The notes under the pieces are model-generated. The model ran no database searches and was not told the DNA's origin. It was given only the letters and a program-made list of their open reading frames with translations. From assembly GCA_000974665.1 (NCBI GenBank), contig BBSY01000003.1, forward strand, positions 1,348,948 through 1,412,947: 64,000 nucleotides of DNA, read 5' to 3'. Below, piece by piece: positions 52,428-61,211 of this stretch. This stretch comes from an alpha proteobacterium U9-1i. Lineage in GTDB: Bacteria > Pseudomonadota > Alphaproteobacteria > Caulobacterales > Aquidulcibacteraceae. Within the stretch, counting starts at the first letter, position 1, and each line of letters begins with the position of its first letter. The position numbers and the translations under genes were made by a program.

Positions 52428-52982
52428 ATGTCCATGCGTGACCGATTCCGGTCGGCGGCCCAAGTGCCGCGGGCGGACCCTGACGCGGCGGCGAAAGCCG
52501 AAGCCCGCGCCGCGCATGCTTTGGCGCATGCGCGCGGACGCGTCACCACCGCGCCGGCGCCCAAAGCCGGCAAGGCTGTAGCCGCCGTGGCTCGCACGCT
52601 CTTGCCCAAGGCCGGCATGGGCCTGAGCGAGATCAAGCGCCGTTGGACCGAGATCGTCGGCCCCTCCTACGCGGGCAAGACCGCGCCCGAAAAGTTCGCC
52701 GGCGGCGTGCTGACCCTGCGCGCGCCAAGCGCCCTCGCCCCCTTCCTCCAACAACAAGCGCCGCTCCTGATCGAACGGCTGAAGCTGGCGGGGGCCAAAG
52801 TATCCTCGATCCGGATCGAGCAACGGGCGCTGCCGCCCAAGCCCGCCACGAACCTCCGCCCCCTCCGAAAGCCAGTCAGCGCGGCGGAAAAAGCCGCCCT
52901 GGCGCAATCGCTTGACCGGGTGCCGGACGCCGGCCTGAAGTCGGCCCTGTTGCGGCTCGGCTTGGCGATGAAACAGCGCTGA
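52428..52982 (+). CDS. DUF721/DciA-like protein (helicase-loader candidate)
   Basis: About 184 residues. The DUF721 core (about residues 58-140) has LSEIKRRWTEIVGPSYAGKTAPEKFAGGVLTLRAPSALAPFLQQQAPLLIERL, the KH-like fold of DciA, which loads the replicative helicase DnaB in bacteria lacking DnaC. The N-terminal 55 residues are basic and disordered. ATG 52428 or 52434 (GGGGAG before both). The order mutY/dciA/dsbA/smc is common in alphaproteobacteria. Confidence 0.85.
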   Translation: MSMRDRFRSAAQVPRADPDAAAKAEARAAHALAHARGRVTTAPAPKAGKAVAAVARTLLPKAGMGLSEIKRRWTEIVGPSYAGKTAPEKFAGGVLTLRAPSALAPFLQQQAPLLIERLKLAGAKVSSIRIEQRALPPKPATNLRPLRKPVSAAEKAALAQSLDRVPDAGLKSALLRLGLAMKQR

Positions 52983-53044
52983 GGTTCCCACCGCGACGGA
53001 AAACCTCTAAGCATCCGGCCCTTAGGGTTCCGGAGGAAAAGTGC

Positions 53045-53674
53045 ATGTTCGCGGTTGATCGCAGAGTTCTGCTTGTGGGCGCGGGCGCCCTTGGTCTCGC
53101 CGGCTGCGACGGCGCCAGCGGCAGCGCCAACGCCACCGCTGACGACATGGTGCTGGGCGCGGACAACGCACCGGTAACAATCATCGAGTACGCATCGACC
53201 ACGTGCGGCCACTGCGCGCGCTTCCACCATGACGTCTGGGCGCAACTCAAAGCCAATTACATCGACACCGGCAAAGTGCGCTTCATCTTCCGCGAGTTCC
53301 CGACCGACCCTGCCGCGATCGCCGTCGCCGGGTTCCAACTCGCGCGCTGCAACAGCGCAAGCCAAGAGCAATACTTCACGCGCCTCACGGTGCTGTTTGA
53401 GCAGCAGCAGGCGATCTTCGCGACCGGCTCGATGGCCGGCGTGCGCGACAAGTTTATCGAGATCGGCGGCGGCGCGGGTCTGAGCGAAGAGCAAGTGATG
53501 CAATGCATCAACGATCCGGCGGGCGCCGAGCGCGTACGCCGGATCGGCGAAGGCGCATCGCAATTCCAAGTCACCGGAACGCCCACGCTTATCATCAACG
53601 GCGAGAAGACCACCGATCCGGCGGCTTACACCTATGAAGGGCTCGCGCGTCTCATCGACGCTGCGGCGAGCTAA
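53045..53674 (+). CDS. DsbA-family thiol-disulphide oxidoreductase lipoprotein
   Basis: A 209-residue periplasmic protein. The N-terminus is a lipoprotein signal with lipobox LAGC near residue 17. The thioredoxin-fold active site is CGHC (YASTTCGHCARFH) near residue 57, and the cis-Pro loop is TGTPTLIING near residue 180. It resembles the BdbD/ScsC-type DsbA variants. Followed directly by smc with a 17-bp gap. Confidence 0.88.
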   Translation: MFAVDRRVLLVGAGALGLAGCDGASGSANATADDMVLGADNAPVTIIEYASTTCGHCARFHHDVWAQLKANYIDTGKVRFIFREFPTDPAAIAVAGFQLARCNSASQEQYFTRLTVLFEQQQAIFATGSMAGVRDKFIEIGGGAGLSEEQVMQCINDPAGAERVRRIGEGASQFQVTGTPTLIINGEKTTDPAAYTYEGLARLIDAAAS

Positions 53675-53691
53675 GCCAAGGGCGCGGTTCC

Positions 53692-56600
53692 GTGCACATC
53701 ACCGAACTGCGCCTCGCAGGCTTCAAGTCGTTCATCGACCCCACCAAAGCGCCGATCGAAGCTGGGCTCACCGGCGTCGTCGGCCCGAACGGCTGCGGCA
53801 AATCCAATCTGCTTGAAGCGGTGCGCTGGGTGATGGGCGCGACCAGCGCCAAGTCCATGCGTGCGTCTGATATGGAAGACGTGATCTTCTCCGGCACCGC
53901 AGGGCGGCCTTCGCGTGAACACGCGGAAGTCACGCTCGTGTTGGCCGACGCGATCGGACGCGCGCCAGCGCCCTTCCACAAGGATGATGTGCTCGAGGTT
54001 TCGCGCCGCATCCGCCGGGGCCTCGGCTCGACCTATCGCATCAACGGCAAGGAAGTCCGCGCCAAGGACGTGCAATTGCTGTTCGCCGACGCCGCCACCG
54101 GCGCTAACTCCCCGGCGCTCGTGCGCCAGGGCCAGGTCAGCGAGCTGATCGCGGCAAAGCCGGAAAACCGCCGCCGCATCCTCGAAGACGCCGCCGGTAT
54201 CGCCGGCCTCCACGCGCGCCGGCACGAAGCGGATTTGAAATTGCGGGCGGCCGAAACCAACCTCACGCGCCTCGATGAAGTGTTGGCCGAGATCGAAGGC
54301 CAGGCCCAGCAACTGAAGAAGCAAGCGCGTCAGGCCGAGCGCTATCGCGGCTTGGCGCAGACACTACGCGAGACGGAAGCTTTACTGCTTCATCGCCGTT
54401 GGAAAGAAGCGCGAGAGCGCGAGGCGGAAGCGCAGACGCTGCTGCGTGAAGCCGAACGCGCGGTCGCCACCGCCGCGCAAGAAGCCAGCGCCGCGCTGCG
54501 CGCCGGCGATGAAGCGCACGAGAAATTGCCAGCCCTGCGTGAAGAAGAAGCTATCGCCGCCGCCGTGCTGCGCCGCCTCGAAGGCGTGCGCGTCGGATTG
54601 GAGCGCGATCTGGCGGAAGCGGAAGCGCATATCGAGCGCGCCAATGCTGATGCGCGGCGCGCAGTGGAGGAAAGCGAGCGCATCGAGGCCTTGAAGGCTG
54701 ATGCAAGCGCCGCTGTCGCGCGTCTTGATAGCGAGCTCGCGGCGCTCGGCCCTGCCGACGCCAAGGACGCGCAAGCCACATTCGACGCCGCCCAAAGCGC
54801 CGAGCGAGCGGCCGCCACGGCGCGCGCGGCAGCTGAGGCGAAACTTGAGACAATCGCCGCCGACGCTGCGGCTGCGCGTGCACGCGCGCAAGCATTGAAG
54901 GATGCTGCCCAAAGCGCCGCTGCGCGACTGCAGCGCTTGGCCGAACGCAAGGCGGCGCTCGATGCGCAAGCCCAAACGCTGCCAGCGTTGGCCGATCTCG
55001 ATGCGCGCGCCGAGGCGGCGAAAGCCGCGCTGGCGACGGCGCACAAGGCAAGCGGCGCATTGCGCGACGAGCTCGCAATAGCTGAAGCCGCGCTCAAGAA
55101 GGCAGAGCTTGCCGACGAAGCGGCATGGGCGCCCTATCGCGCCGCTGAAGGCGCCCATCGCGAACTGGAAGCCGAAACGCGCGCACTCGAAAAACTCGCG
55201 CCGCCGGACGCGGCGAAATTTCCTCCGGTACTGGCGAGCGTTGAGGTCGATGCCGGCTACGAGCGCGCGCTCGCGGCAGCGTTGGGCGATGACCTCGACG
55301 CGTCAACGCACATCGACGCGCCTTCGCGCTGGGGCGGCGCGGAATTGCCCACGCCCAATTTGCCGCGCGAAGCGCATTCTTTAGCGCGTTTCGTCAAAGC
55401 GCCGCCGGCCCTCGCCGCGCGTTTGGCTTTGGTTGGCGTAGTCGACGCCAAAGACGGCGCGAAGCTGCAAAAACAATTGCCGCCCGGCGCGCGTTTGGTG
55501 TCGCAAGCGGGCGATCTCTGGCGGTGGGACGGTTTTGTGCGCCGCGCCGATGCGCCGCAACCCGCGGCGGCGAAGTTGGAACACAAGAACCGGCTGAAAG
55601 CCGCGCGCACCGAACTCGCGGTGGCAGAGACGCGGTTCGCCAAGGCGAAAGCGGCGTGGGAGAAAGCCAAAGCGGATCGCCAAACGCTCGAAACCAAAGC
55701 GCGCGAAGTGCGCGCCGAAGCCCCCAAGCGCGCCGCCAAGGAAGCTGAGGCTGCCCGCGAGTCCGAGCGCATTGAGGGCGAGCGCACGCGCCTTACTGAA
55801 CGCCGCGCCGATCTCGATACGCAGCGCGCAGCGCTTGACGGCGAGTTGAACGAAGCCAAGGCCGCCGCAGAAGCCGCGGCGCAAACCGCAGCGGGCGCAC
55901 CAGCGGCAAGCGACGACGCAACGCTGCTGCACGCGCGCCAAGCCGCCGACGCCGCGCGGCAAGCGGCGGCGGAAGCGGCGGCCAAGGCGCAAAGCTTGAA
56001 GCACGACCGCGCCCAGCGCGACGCGCGGCGGCGTGGAATCGACGAGGAACTCCGCCAATGGCGCGCGCGCGCGGACGCGTGTGACGCACGCCTATCCACC
56101 CTGTCCACGGAATTGGACGAGATCGAGAAACGCCGCGACGCCGCGAAGGCGGCTCCCGCAAGCGCACGTGAAAAACTTGAAGCGTTGATGGATGAAGCGG
56201 GTGCGGCGGAGAAGCGACGTGCCGACGCCGGCGACGCGCTCGCCCGCGCTGAAGCCGCCGCGCGCGAAGCGGATGCGCTGGCGCGCGCCAAAGAGGAAGC
56301 CCATGCCGGCGCCCGCGAGCGCCGCGCCGGCGCCGACGCGCGCAACGCCGCCGCCGCCGCGCGCGTGACCGACATTGCTGCTTACGCCACCGAGCAAACC
56401 GCCAAGCCGCCAGAAGAACTGGCCGCCCTGGCCGGTTCACTCATTTCAGGTCCGCTGGCGACCGCGCCCATCAGCGACCTTGAGCGCCGCTTCGATCGCT
56501 TAAAATCGGAACGCGATGCGGCCGGACCGGTAAATCTACGCGCCGAAGAAGAGCTTGGCGAAACCCAAGCCCGCATCGACACGCTGACCTTGGAGAAGAA

Positions 56601-57147
56601 CGACGTCGCCGCCGGCGTCACCAAGCTGCGCACCGCAATCACCAAGCTCAACAACGAAGGCCGCGCGCGGCTGATGGCGGCGTTCGAGCAAGTCGACGCG
56701 CACTTCACGCAGCTCTTCGCGACCTTGTTCGAAGGCGGCCAAGCGGCGTTGAAGCTCACCGAGAGCGAGGATCCGCTGGAGGCTGGCCTCGAGATTTTTG
56801 CCGAGCCGCCAGGCAAACGCCTCACTGCGCTCTCGCTGATGTCCGGCGGCGAGCAAGCGCTTACGGCCACAGCCCTGATCTTCGCCGTGTTCCTCGCCAA
56901 CCCCGCGCCGCTCTGCGTGCTGGACGAAGTCGATGCGCCGCTGGACGACGCCAACGTCGATCGCTTCTGCCGACTGCTCGAAGAAATGAAGCGCCTCACC
57001 TCGACGCGCTTTGTCGTCATCACCCACAATCCGGTGACCATGTCGCGCATGGACCGCCTCTACGGCGTCACCATGCCCGAACAAGGCGCAAGCCAATTGG
57101 TGAGCGTGGACCTAGGGCGCGCGCGCGAAATGGTTGCGGCGGAATAG
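53692..57147 (+). CDS. smc: Chromosome segregation protein SMC
   Basis: An 1151-residue condensin subunit. Walker A GVVGPNGCGKSNLLEAVRW near residue 25, long Ala/Glu/Arg-rich coiled coils (about 165-500 and 640-955), a hinge near residues 505-630, and the C-terminal head with LSLMSGGEQALTATALIFA and Walker B LCVLDEVDAPLDD. It starts at GTG 53692. It probably works with ScpA/ScpB encoded elsewhere. The coiled coils give strong open frames on the other strand; these are not genes. Confidence 0.95.
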   Translation: MHITELRLAGFKSFIDPTKAPIEAGLTGVVGPNGCGKSNLLEAVRWVMGATSAKSMRASDMEDVIFSGTAGRPSREHAEVTLVLADAIGRAPAPFHKDDVLEVSRRIRRGLGSTYRINGKEVRAKDVQLLFADAATGANSPALVRQGQVSELIAAKPENRRRILEDAAGIAGLHARRHEADLKLRAAETNLTRLDEVLAEIEGQAQQLKKQARQAERYRGLAQTLRETEALLLHRRWKEAREREAEAQTLLREAERAVATAAQEASAALRAGDEAHEKLPALREEEAIAAAVLRRLEGVRVGLERDLAEAEAHIERANADARRAVEESERIEALKADASAAVARLDSELAALGPADAKDAQATFDAAQSAERAAATARAAAEAKLETIAADAAAARARAQALKDAAQSAAARLQRLAERKAALDAQAQTLPALADLDARAEAAKAALATAHKASGALRDELAIAEAALKKAELADEAAWAPYRAAEGAHRELEAETRALEKLAPPDAAKFPPVLASVEVDAGYERALAAALGDDLDASTHIDAPSRWGGAELPTPNLPREAHSLARFVKAPPALAARLALVGVVDAKDGAKLQKQLPPGARLVSQAGDLWRWDGFVRRADAPQPAAAKLEHKNRLKAARTELAVAETRFAKAKAAWEKAKADRQTLETKAREVRAEAPKRAAKEAEAARESERIEGERTRLTERRADLDTQRAALDGELNEAKAAAEAAAQTAAGAPAASDDATLLHARQAADAARQAAAEAAAKAQSLKHDRAQRDARRRGIDEELRQWRARADACDARLSTLSTELDEIEKRRDAAKAAPASAREKLEALMDEAGAAEKRRADAGDALARAEAAAREADALARAKEEAHAGARERRAGADARNAAAAARVTDIAAYATEQTAKPPEELAALAGSLISGPLATAPISDLERRFDRLKSERDAAGPVNLRAEEELGETQARIDTLTLEKNDVAAGVTKLRTAITKLNNEGRARLMAAFEQVDAHFTQLFATLFEGGQAALKLTESEDPLEAGLEIFAEPPGKRLTALSLMSGGEQALTATALIFAVFLANPAPLCVLDEVDAPLDDANVDRFCRLLEEMKRLTSTRFVVITHNPVTMSRMDRLYGVTMPEQGASQLVSVDLGRAREMVAAE

Positions 57148-57413
57148 CCGGTGCTGCTGCGGCGGCGTGTTCTTCTCCAAAGCAGGCGCGCATTCGACGC
57201 CCTGGGCGTCGTACGGAACTACGGCGACCTGTTCGAGGCGCTGGACCGAGATCGGGGCAAAATTTCCCTCCGCGCCCGCCGTTTCGCCTCCGAAAGCCGC
57301 CCCAAATGTCGCACTGGGTTTTCTTGACGCCCTAGGGGGGCGCCTCTAGTTTCCGCGCGCGCAAAGGGGGGTTGGCCAAGCCGGTCCGCCTCGCTTGGCG
57401 CATCGACCGGTCC
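57148..57413 (+). promoter_or_regulatory. atp (F0) operon promoter region
   Basis: 266 bp without a gene. A candidate promoter is TTGACG (57324-57329), 17 bp, TAGTTT (57347-57352), about 62 bp before the atpI start. A GC-rich near-palindrome (GGCGCC-type) lies inside it. Confidence 0.45.
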
Positions 57414-57758
57414 ATGGCTGATAAATCCCCTCCGCCAGAGGACGCCTTGTCGAACTTGCGCCAGCGTGTGAACGCCGCGGAAGCGAGGCATCAAGCGTCT
57501 TCCACAAGACCGCCAGACAGCGTCGGCACGGTTGCCGCGCGGTTCGGTGGTGAATTTGGCGCGGCGGTGATCGTCGGCTTCTTGCTCGGATACGGGGTCG
57601 ATTACTTCTTCCACGTTGCGCCGTGGGGGTTGTTTATCGGCCTCGGACTCGGGTTCGTGGCGGGCGTGGTGAACGTGGTGCGCGCGGCGCAGTCGTTCAA
57701 CAGAGCCAATCCGGCCGATCCAAATGCGCCGTCCATCCCCGACGACGAGGAAGACTGA
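57414..57758 (+). CDS. atpI: ATP synthase subunit I (AtpI-like)
   Basis: A 114-residue accessory protein of F0 assembly. The C-terminal half has two membrane helices with the conserved GFLLGYGVDYFF and WGLFIGLGLGFVAGVVNVVRA pattern; the N-terminal half is hydrophilic. ATG 57414 is used. It leads the operon atpI-B-E-F'-F, 7 bp before atpB. Confidence 0.88.
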   Translation: MADKSPPPEDALSNLRQRVNAAEARHQASSTRPPDSVGTVAARFGGEFGAAVIVGFLLGYGVDYFFHVAPWGLFIGLGLGFVAGVVNVVRAAQSFNRANPADPNAPSIPDDEED

Positions 57759-57765
57759 GAGACCC

Positions 57766-58518
57766 GTGTCCAACGACCCGATCCACCAGTTCCAGATTCA
57801 GAACTACGTCCCGCTGGAAATCGCGGGGCTCGACGCTTCGGTCACGAACGCGAGCCTGTTCATGCTGGCCGGCGTCGGCGTGACGGCGTGGTTCCTTACG
57901 TCGGCGATGAAGCCCGCGGCCATGGTGCCGGGCCGCAGCCAAGTGGTCGCCGAGAGCGCCTACGGCTTTATCCGCGGTATGGTGAAGGACAGCGCCGGCG
58001 AAGAAGGCGTGAAGAAGTTCTTCCCGCTCGTCTTCACGCTCTTCCTGTTCATTTTCGCGGCGAACATGATCGGCATGTTCCCCTATTTCTTCACTCCCAC
58101 CAGCCATATCGCGGTCACCGCGGCGATGGCGTTGATCGTGTTCACCACAGTCGTGGTTGTGGGTTTCGCGAAGAACGGCCTGAAGTTCCTCAAGGTGTTC
58201 GCGCCGTCGGGCGTGCCTTGGTACATTCTGTGGTTCGTCGTGATCATCGAGGTGATCTCGTTCTTCTCGCGGCCGCTCTCGCACGCGGTTCGTTTGTGGG
58301 CGAACATTCTCGCGGGCCACTTGGTGCTCAAGGTGTTCGCCGGTTTCGTGCCGATGATGGCCGCGGCCGGCGCGCTCGGCGTGCTCGGCGCGATCTTGCC
58401 GCTCGGGCTTACGGTCGGCCTCTACGCACTCGAATTCCTGGTTGCGTTCCTGCAAGCCTACGTGTTCGCGATGCTGACCTGCATCTACCTGAACGACGCT
58501 CTTCACCCCGGCCACTAG
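57766..58518 (+). CDS. atpB: ATP synthase F0 subunit a
   Basis: About 250 residues with five or six membrane helices. The proton-channel Arg is in [17 protein letters not shown] near residue 182, and the final helix has [19 protein letters not shown]. It starts at GTG 57766 with GAGAGA upstream. Together with the c ring it forms the proton path of the rotary synthase. Confidence 0.94.
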   Translation: MSNDPIHQFQIQNYVPLEIAGLDASVTNASLFMLAGVGVTAWFLTSAMKPAAMVPGRSQVVAESAYGFIRGMVKDSAGEEGVKKFFPLVFTLFLFIFAANMIGMFPYFFTPTSHIAVTAAMALIVFTTVVVVGFAKNGLKFLKVFAPSGVPWYILWFVVIIEVISFFSRPLSHAVRLWANILAGHLVLKVFAGFVPMMAAAGALGVLGAILPLGLTVGLYALEFLVAFLQAYVFAMLTCIYLNDALHPGH

Positions 58519-58558
58519 CGGCCCACATTTTCAACTTTGGTTTGAACGGAGAACTACA

Positions 58559-58786
58559 ATGGACGCGGAAGCCGCAAAGTTCATCGGTGCTGGTCTGGCC
58601 TGCTTCGGCATGGGCCTCGTCGGCATCGGCGTGGGCAACATCTTCGGCTCCTTCCTGCAGGGCGCGTTGCGCAACCCGTCGGAAGCGCCGAAGCAATTCG
58701 GCAATCTGATCTTCGGCTTCGCCGTGACCGAAGCGCTCGGCATCTTCTCGCTGCTGATCGCGCTCCTGCTGCTGTTCGCCGTCTAA
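58559..58786 (+). CDS. atpE: ATP synthase F0 subunit c
   Basis: 75 residues in two membrane helices linked by the polar loop RNPSEAPKQ. The essential ion-binding carboxylate is the Glu in [10 protein letters not shown] near residue 60, and the surroundings are proton-type rather than sodium-type. It forms the rotor ring. Confidence 0.94.
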   Translation: MDAEAAKFIGAGLACFGMGLVGIGVGNIFGSFLQGALRNPSEAPKQFGNLIFGFAVTEALGIFSLLIALLLLFAV

Positions 58787-58804
58787 GCGGAGAGCAACCG
58801 GCCC

Positions 58805-59347
58805 ATGGCCCACGCACCCGAAGCAGAACACGCCGTCGACACGCACGCCGCTGACGCCGCCCACGGCGCGGACGCGGCCGCGCATGGCGGCGAACACACG
58901 GCGGGTTTCCCGCCGTTCGATCCGGCAGTGTTCACGAGCCAGCTGATCTGGTTCGCGATCACGTTCCTGATCCTCTACTTCGTGGTGTCGCGTTATGTCG
59001 TGCCAAGCGTGGAGCGCGTGCTTGAAAAGCGCGCCGCCACCTTGGCCGCCGATCGCGAGGGCGCGGCCGCCAAGACCGCCTTGGCCGAACAAGCGCGCGC
59101 CACAATGGAGCGCGCCGTCGCCAAGGCTCGCGCCGACGCGCGTAAGCTTGTCGACGACATGCGCGCCGAGGTGCAGGCCAAGCTCGGCGCCGAGCAAGCC
59201 GAAGCGGAAGCACGGCTTGCGAAGCAAGCCGAGGCGTCCGCCGCCAAGATCGCCGCCGCGCGCACGATCGCGATGGCGGAAATCCCCGCCATCGCTGACA
59301 CGCTCGGCCGCGACATCGCCGACCGGCTCGCGCCGGCAAAGGGCTAA
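58805..59347 (+). CDS. ATP synthase F0 subunit b'
   Basis: 180 residues. A His/Ala-rich N-terminal extension (about 1-40) precedes the membrane helix TSQLIWFAITFLILYFVVSRYVV; the rest is an Ala/Glu/Lys coiled coil. The extension and the second b gene after it mark it as b' (AtpF2/AtpG type) of the split peripheral stalk found in alphaproteobacteria. 18 bp after atpE. Confidence 0.88.
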   Translation: MAHAPEAEHAVDTHAADAAHGADAAAHGGEHTAGFPPFDPAVFTSQLIWFAITFLILYFVVSRYVVPSVERVLEKRAATLAADREGAAAKTALAEQARATMERAVAKARADARKLVDDMRAEVQAKLGAEQAEAEARLAKQAEASAAKIAAARTIAMAEIPAIADTLGRDIADRLAPAKG

Positions 59348-59352
59348 GCGCC

Positions 59353-59838
59353 ATGCACTTCGACGCAACCTTCTTCGCTCTCGTCGCGCTCGCGATCTTC
59401 ATCGGGCTGATGCTCTATCTGAAGGTGCCGGCGATGGTGCTGGGCATGCTCGACGCGCGCTCAAACGAGATCGCCAAGGAGCTGCACGAGGCCCGGCGCT
59501 TGCGCGAAGAGGCAGAGCGTCTCTTAGCGGAGTACGAAGCCAAGCGCGTCGCGGCGGAAGAAGAAGCCAAGGCCATCGTCGCCAGCGCCAAGGAACAAGC
59601 CTTGGCCGTCGCCGAGGAAACCCGCGCCAGCATGACGGCCGCCATGGCGCGTCGCGAGCAGCAAGCGGTGGACGGCATTGCCCAAGCCGAAGCGAAAGCA
59701 ACCGCCGAAGTGCGCGCCGCCGCCGCTGACGCGGCTCTGGCGGCTGCTGAAAAGCTCATCCGCGAACGCATGAGCGACGCCAACCAATCCGCGCTGATCG
59801 CCAAAGGCGTCGCGGAAATGGGTCGCGCGTTCAGCTAA
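59353..59838 (+). CDS. atpF: ATP synthase F0 subunit b
   Basis: 161 residues: a membrane helix FALVALAIFIGLMLYLKVPAMVL near residue 8, then a long coiled coil ending near the delta-binding C-terminus. It is the last gene of the F0 operon; F1 genes are not in the window, as usual in this group. A type-2 repeat follows 20 bp later. Confidence 0.9.
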   Translation: MHFDATFFALVALAIFIGLMLYLKVPAMVLGMLDARSNEIAKELHEARRLREEAERLLAEYEAKRVAAEEEAKAIVASAKEQALAVAEETRASMTAAMARREQQAVDGIAQAEAKATAEVRAAAADAALAAAEKLIRERMSDANQSALIAKGVAEMGRAFS

Positions 59839-59858
59839 CTAAACAGAATGGATCTCCG

Positions 59859-60000
59859 CCTCCTCCTCGATGGAGGAGGCGCCGCGAAGCGGCGGAGGAG
59901 GTGCGCGCTCGGCGAAAAAGGAAGGCCTCATACGGCTCAACGCAAATGTCGCGGGCCTCACCCTCCCCGCGCTTCGCGCGGCCCTCCCATCGAAGGAGGG
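59859..60000. repeat. Type-2 REPIN-like element E after atpF
   Basis: Left outer palindrome (59859-59879, CCTCCTCCTCGATGGAGGAGG), hairpin CGCCGC-GAA-GCGGCG, GAGGAGGTG; then CACCCTCCC, hairpin CGCGCTTCGCGCGG and the right palindrome. 142 bp. Read on the minus strand, its spacer resembles that of D2 (GTGAGGCCCGCGA, TGAGCC, GAGGC, TTCGCCG), so E is the inverse copy. Confidence 0.85.
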
Positions 60001-60072
60001 CTGGCCGAACCTGAATCGATCGGAATGACGGAAGCGATGAGACGGCGCATAGTCCGGTCAGGGAGGCCGCCC

Positions 60073-60438
60073 ATGAACATCATCGCCAACGCACTCACGA
60101 TCCTCGTCGCGCTCGCGCACGTGGGTTTTCTGGTGCTGGAAATGTTTCTATGGAGCGGCCCAATAGGCCAACGCATCTTCGCCATGACGCCGGAGTTTGC
60201 CGCGCAATCCGCGGTGCTGGCGGCCAATCAGGGGCTCTACAACGGCTTCCTCGCCGCCGGCCTCCTCTGGGCCGTCATCGCCGCCAAGCGCGACGTGAAA
60301 ATCTTCTTCCTGCTCTGCGTGGTGGTCGCCGGCGTGTATGGCGGCCTCACCGCCAAGATGACGATTCTCTTCACCCAAGCCGCGCCCGGCGCGCTGGCGC
60401 TGCTCGCGGTTCTGCTCTCAAAGCCGCGCACCGTTTGA
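60073..60438 (+). CDS. DUF1304 membrane protein
   Basis: A 121-residue four-helix membrane protein of the DUF1304 family: IANALTILVALAHVGFLVLEMFLW, NQGLYNGFLAAGLLWA and VVAGVYGGLTAKMTILFTQ. Role unknown. ATG 60073 starts the conserved N-terminus, with GGGAGG upstream. Confidence 0.85.
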   Translation: MNIIANALTILVALAHVGFLVLEMFLWSGPIGQRIFAMTPEFAAQSAVLAANQGLYNGFLAAGLLWAVIAAKRDVKIFFLLCVVVAGVYGGLTAKMTILFTQAAPGALALLAVLLSKPRTV

Positions 60439-60463
60439 CGCGCCGCGCCGACGTCTCTACCTA

Positions 60464-60582
60464 CGCTTCGTTACTCGGGGAGTAGCCGGCCGCATCGGCG
60501 CGGCGTTTGCGTCAACACACTTGCCCATCCGGGCATGGCGCAGACAGCGGAGCAAAGCTCCGCATTGGCGAGACCGACGACG
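60464..60582 (+). promoter_or_regulatory. yybP-ykoY manganese riboswitch
   Basis: Conserved aptamer blocks in order: CGGGGAGTAGCCGGC (60476-60490), GCGTCAACACACTTGCC (60510-60526), a hairpin GCGGAG-CAAA-GCTCCGC, and GGCGAGACC (60567-60575). This matches the Mn2+-sensing yybP-ykoY class. It precedes a TMEM165/GDT1 transporter, a typical partner. Confidence 0.85.
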
Positions 60583-60621
60583 TTCCGCTTCGCGGCCAGG
60601 CCGCGCGAAGCGACGTCGTCG
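60575..60621 (+). promoter_or_regulatory. Long hairpin, probable riboswitch expression platform
   Basis: Near-perfect arms CGACGACGT..CGCTTCGCGG and CCGCGCGAAGCG..ACGTCGTCG. Its 5' arm overlaps the aptamer's closing strand, so the two structures exclude each other. No U-tract follows, which suggests control of translation or of Rho rather than intrinsic termination. Confidence 0.6.
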
Positions 60622-60650
60622 TTCGCACGCCCGGCTCCGGAGTTTCGATT

Positions 60651-61211
60651 ATGGAAGCGCTTTGGATTTCCACCGCGATCGTCGCCATTGCCGAGATCGG
60701 CGACAAGACTCAATTGTTGGCGATCGTGCTGGCGGCGCGGTTCAAGCAGCCGCTGCCGATCCTAGCCGGCATTCTGGCCGCGACGCTACTCAACCACGCG
60801 CTCGCCGCGAGCGCTGGTTTCCTAGTGTCGCAATGGCTGAGCGGACGGACGTTCCAACTCGTCGTCGGGGCCGCGTTCGTCGCCATGGCGGCGTGGGCGT
60901 TGATCCCCGACAAGGAAGACGACAACGCCGCACAGGCATCCCGCGGCGGCGTTTTTCTTACAACGCTTGTCGCGTTCTTCCTGGTCGAGATTGGCGACAA
61001 AACGCAGATCGCAACGTCCCTGCTCGCGGCGCGCTTCCAGGACGTCGCATTCGTCACCATTGGCACCACGCTCGGCATGATGCTCGCCAACGCACCCGCC
61101 GTGTATCTGGGCGAAGCGGTGACGCGGGTTGTACCGCTCAACTATGTGCGCGCCTCGGCGGCTTTGCTGCTGGCGATTACCGGCGCGTGGGTGATCGCCA
61201 ATGCGCTCTAA
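60651..61211 (+). CDS. TMEM165/GDT1-family (MneA-like) manganese transporter
   Basis: A 186-residue, six-helix inner-membrane protein with the family's two internal repeats, each holding EIGDKTQ (near residues 15 and 114). Members export Mn2+ or exchange it for H+/Ca2+. The manganese riboswitch upstream supports a role in Mn2+ export. Convergent with the S46 peptidase gene, overlapping by 4 bp. Confidence 0.88.
   Translation: MEALWISTAIVAIAEIGDKTQLLAIVLAARFKQPLPILAGILAATLLNHALAASAGFLVSQWLSGRTFQLVVGAAFVAMAAWALIPDKEDDNAAQASRGGVFLTTLVAFFLVEIGDKTQIATSLLAARFQDVAFVTIGTTLGMMLANAPAVYLGEAVTRVVPLNYVRASAALLLAITGAWVIANAL

Noticed and set aside
57134..57349. 71-codon plus-strand frame after smc
   Set aside because: It overlaps the smc end, has biased Cys/Arg/Pro composition, no ribosome-binding site and covers the likely atp promoter.
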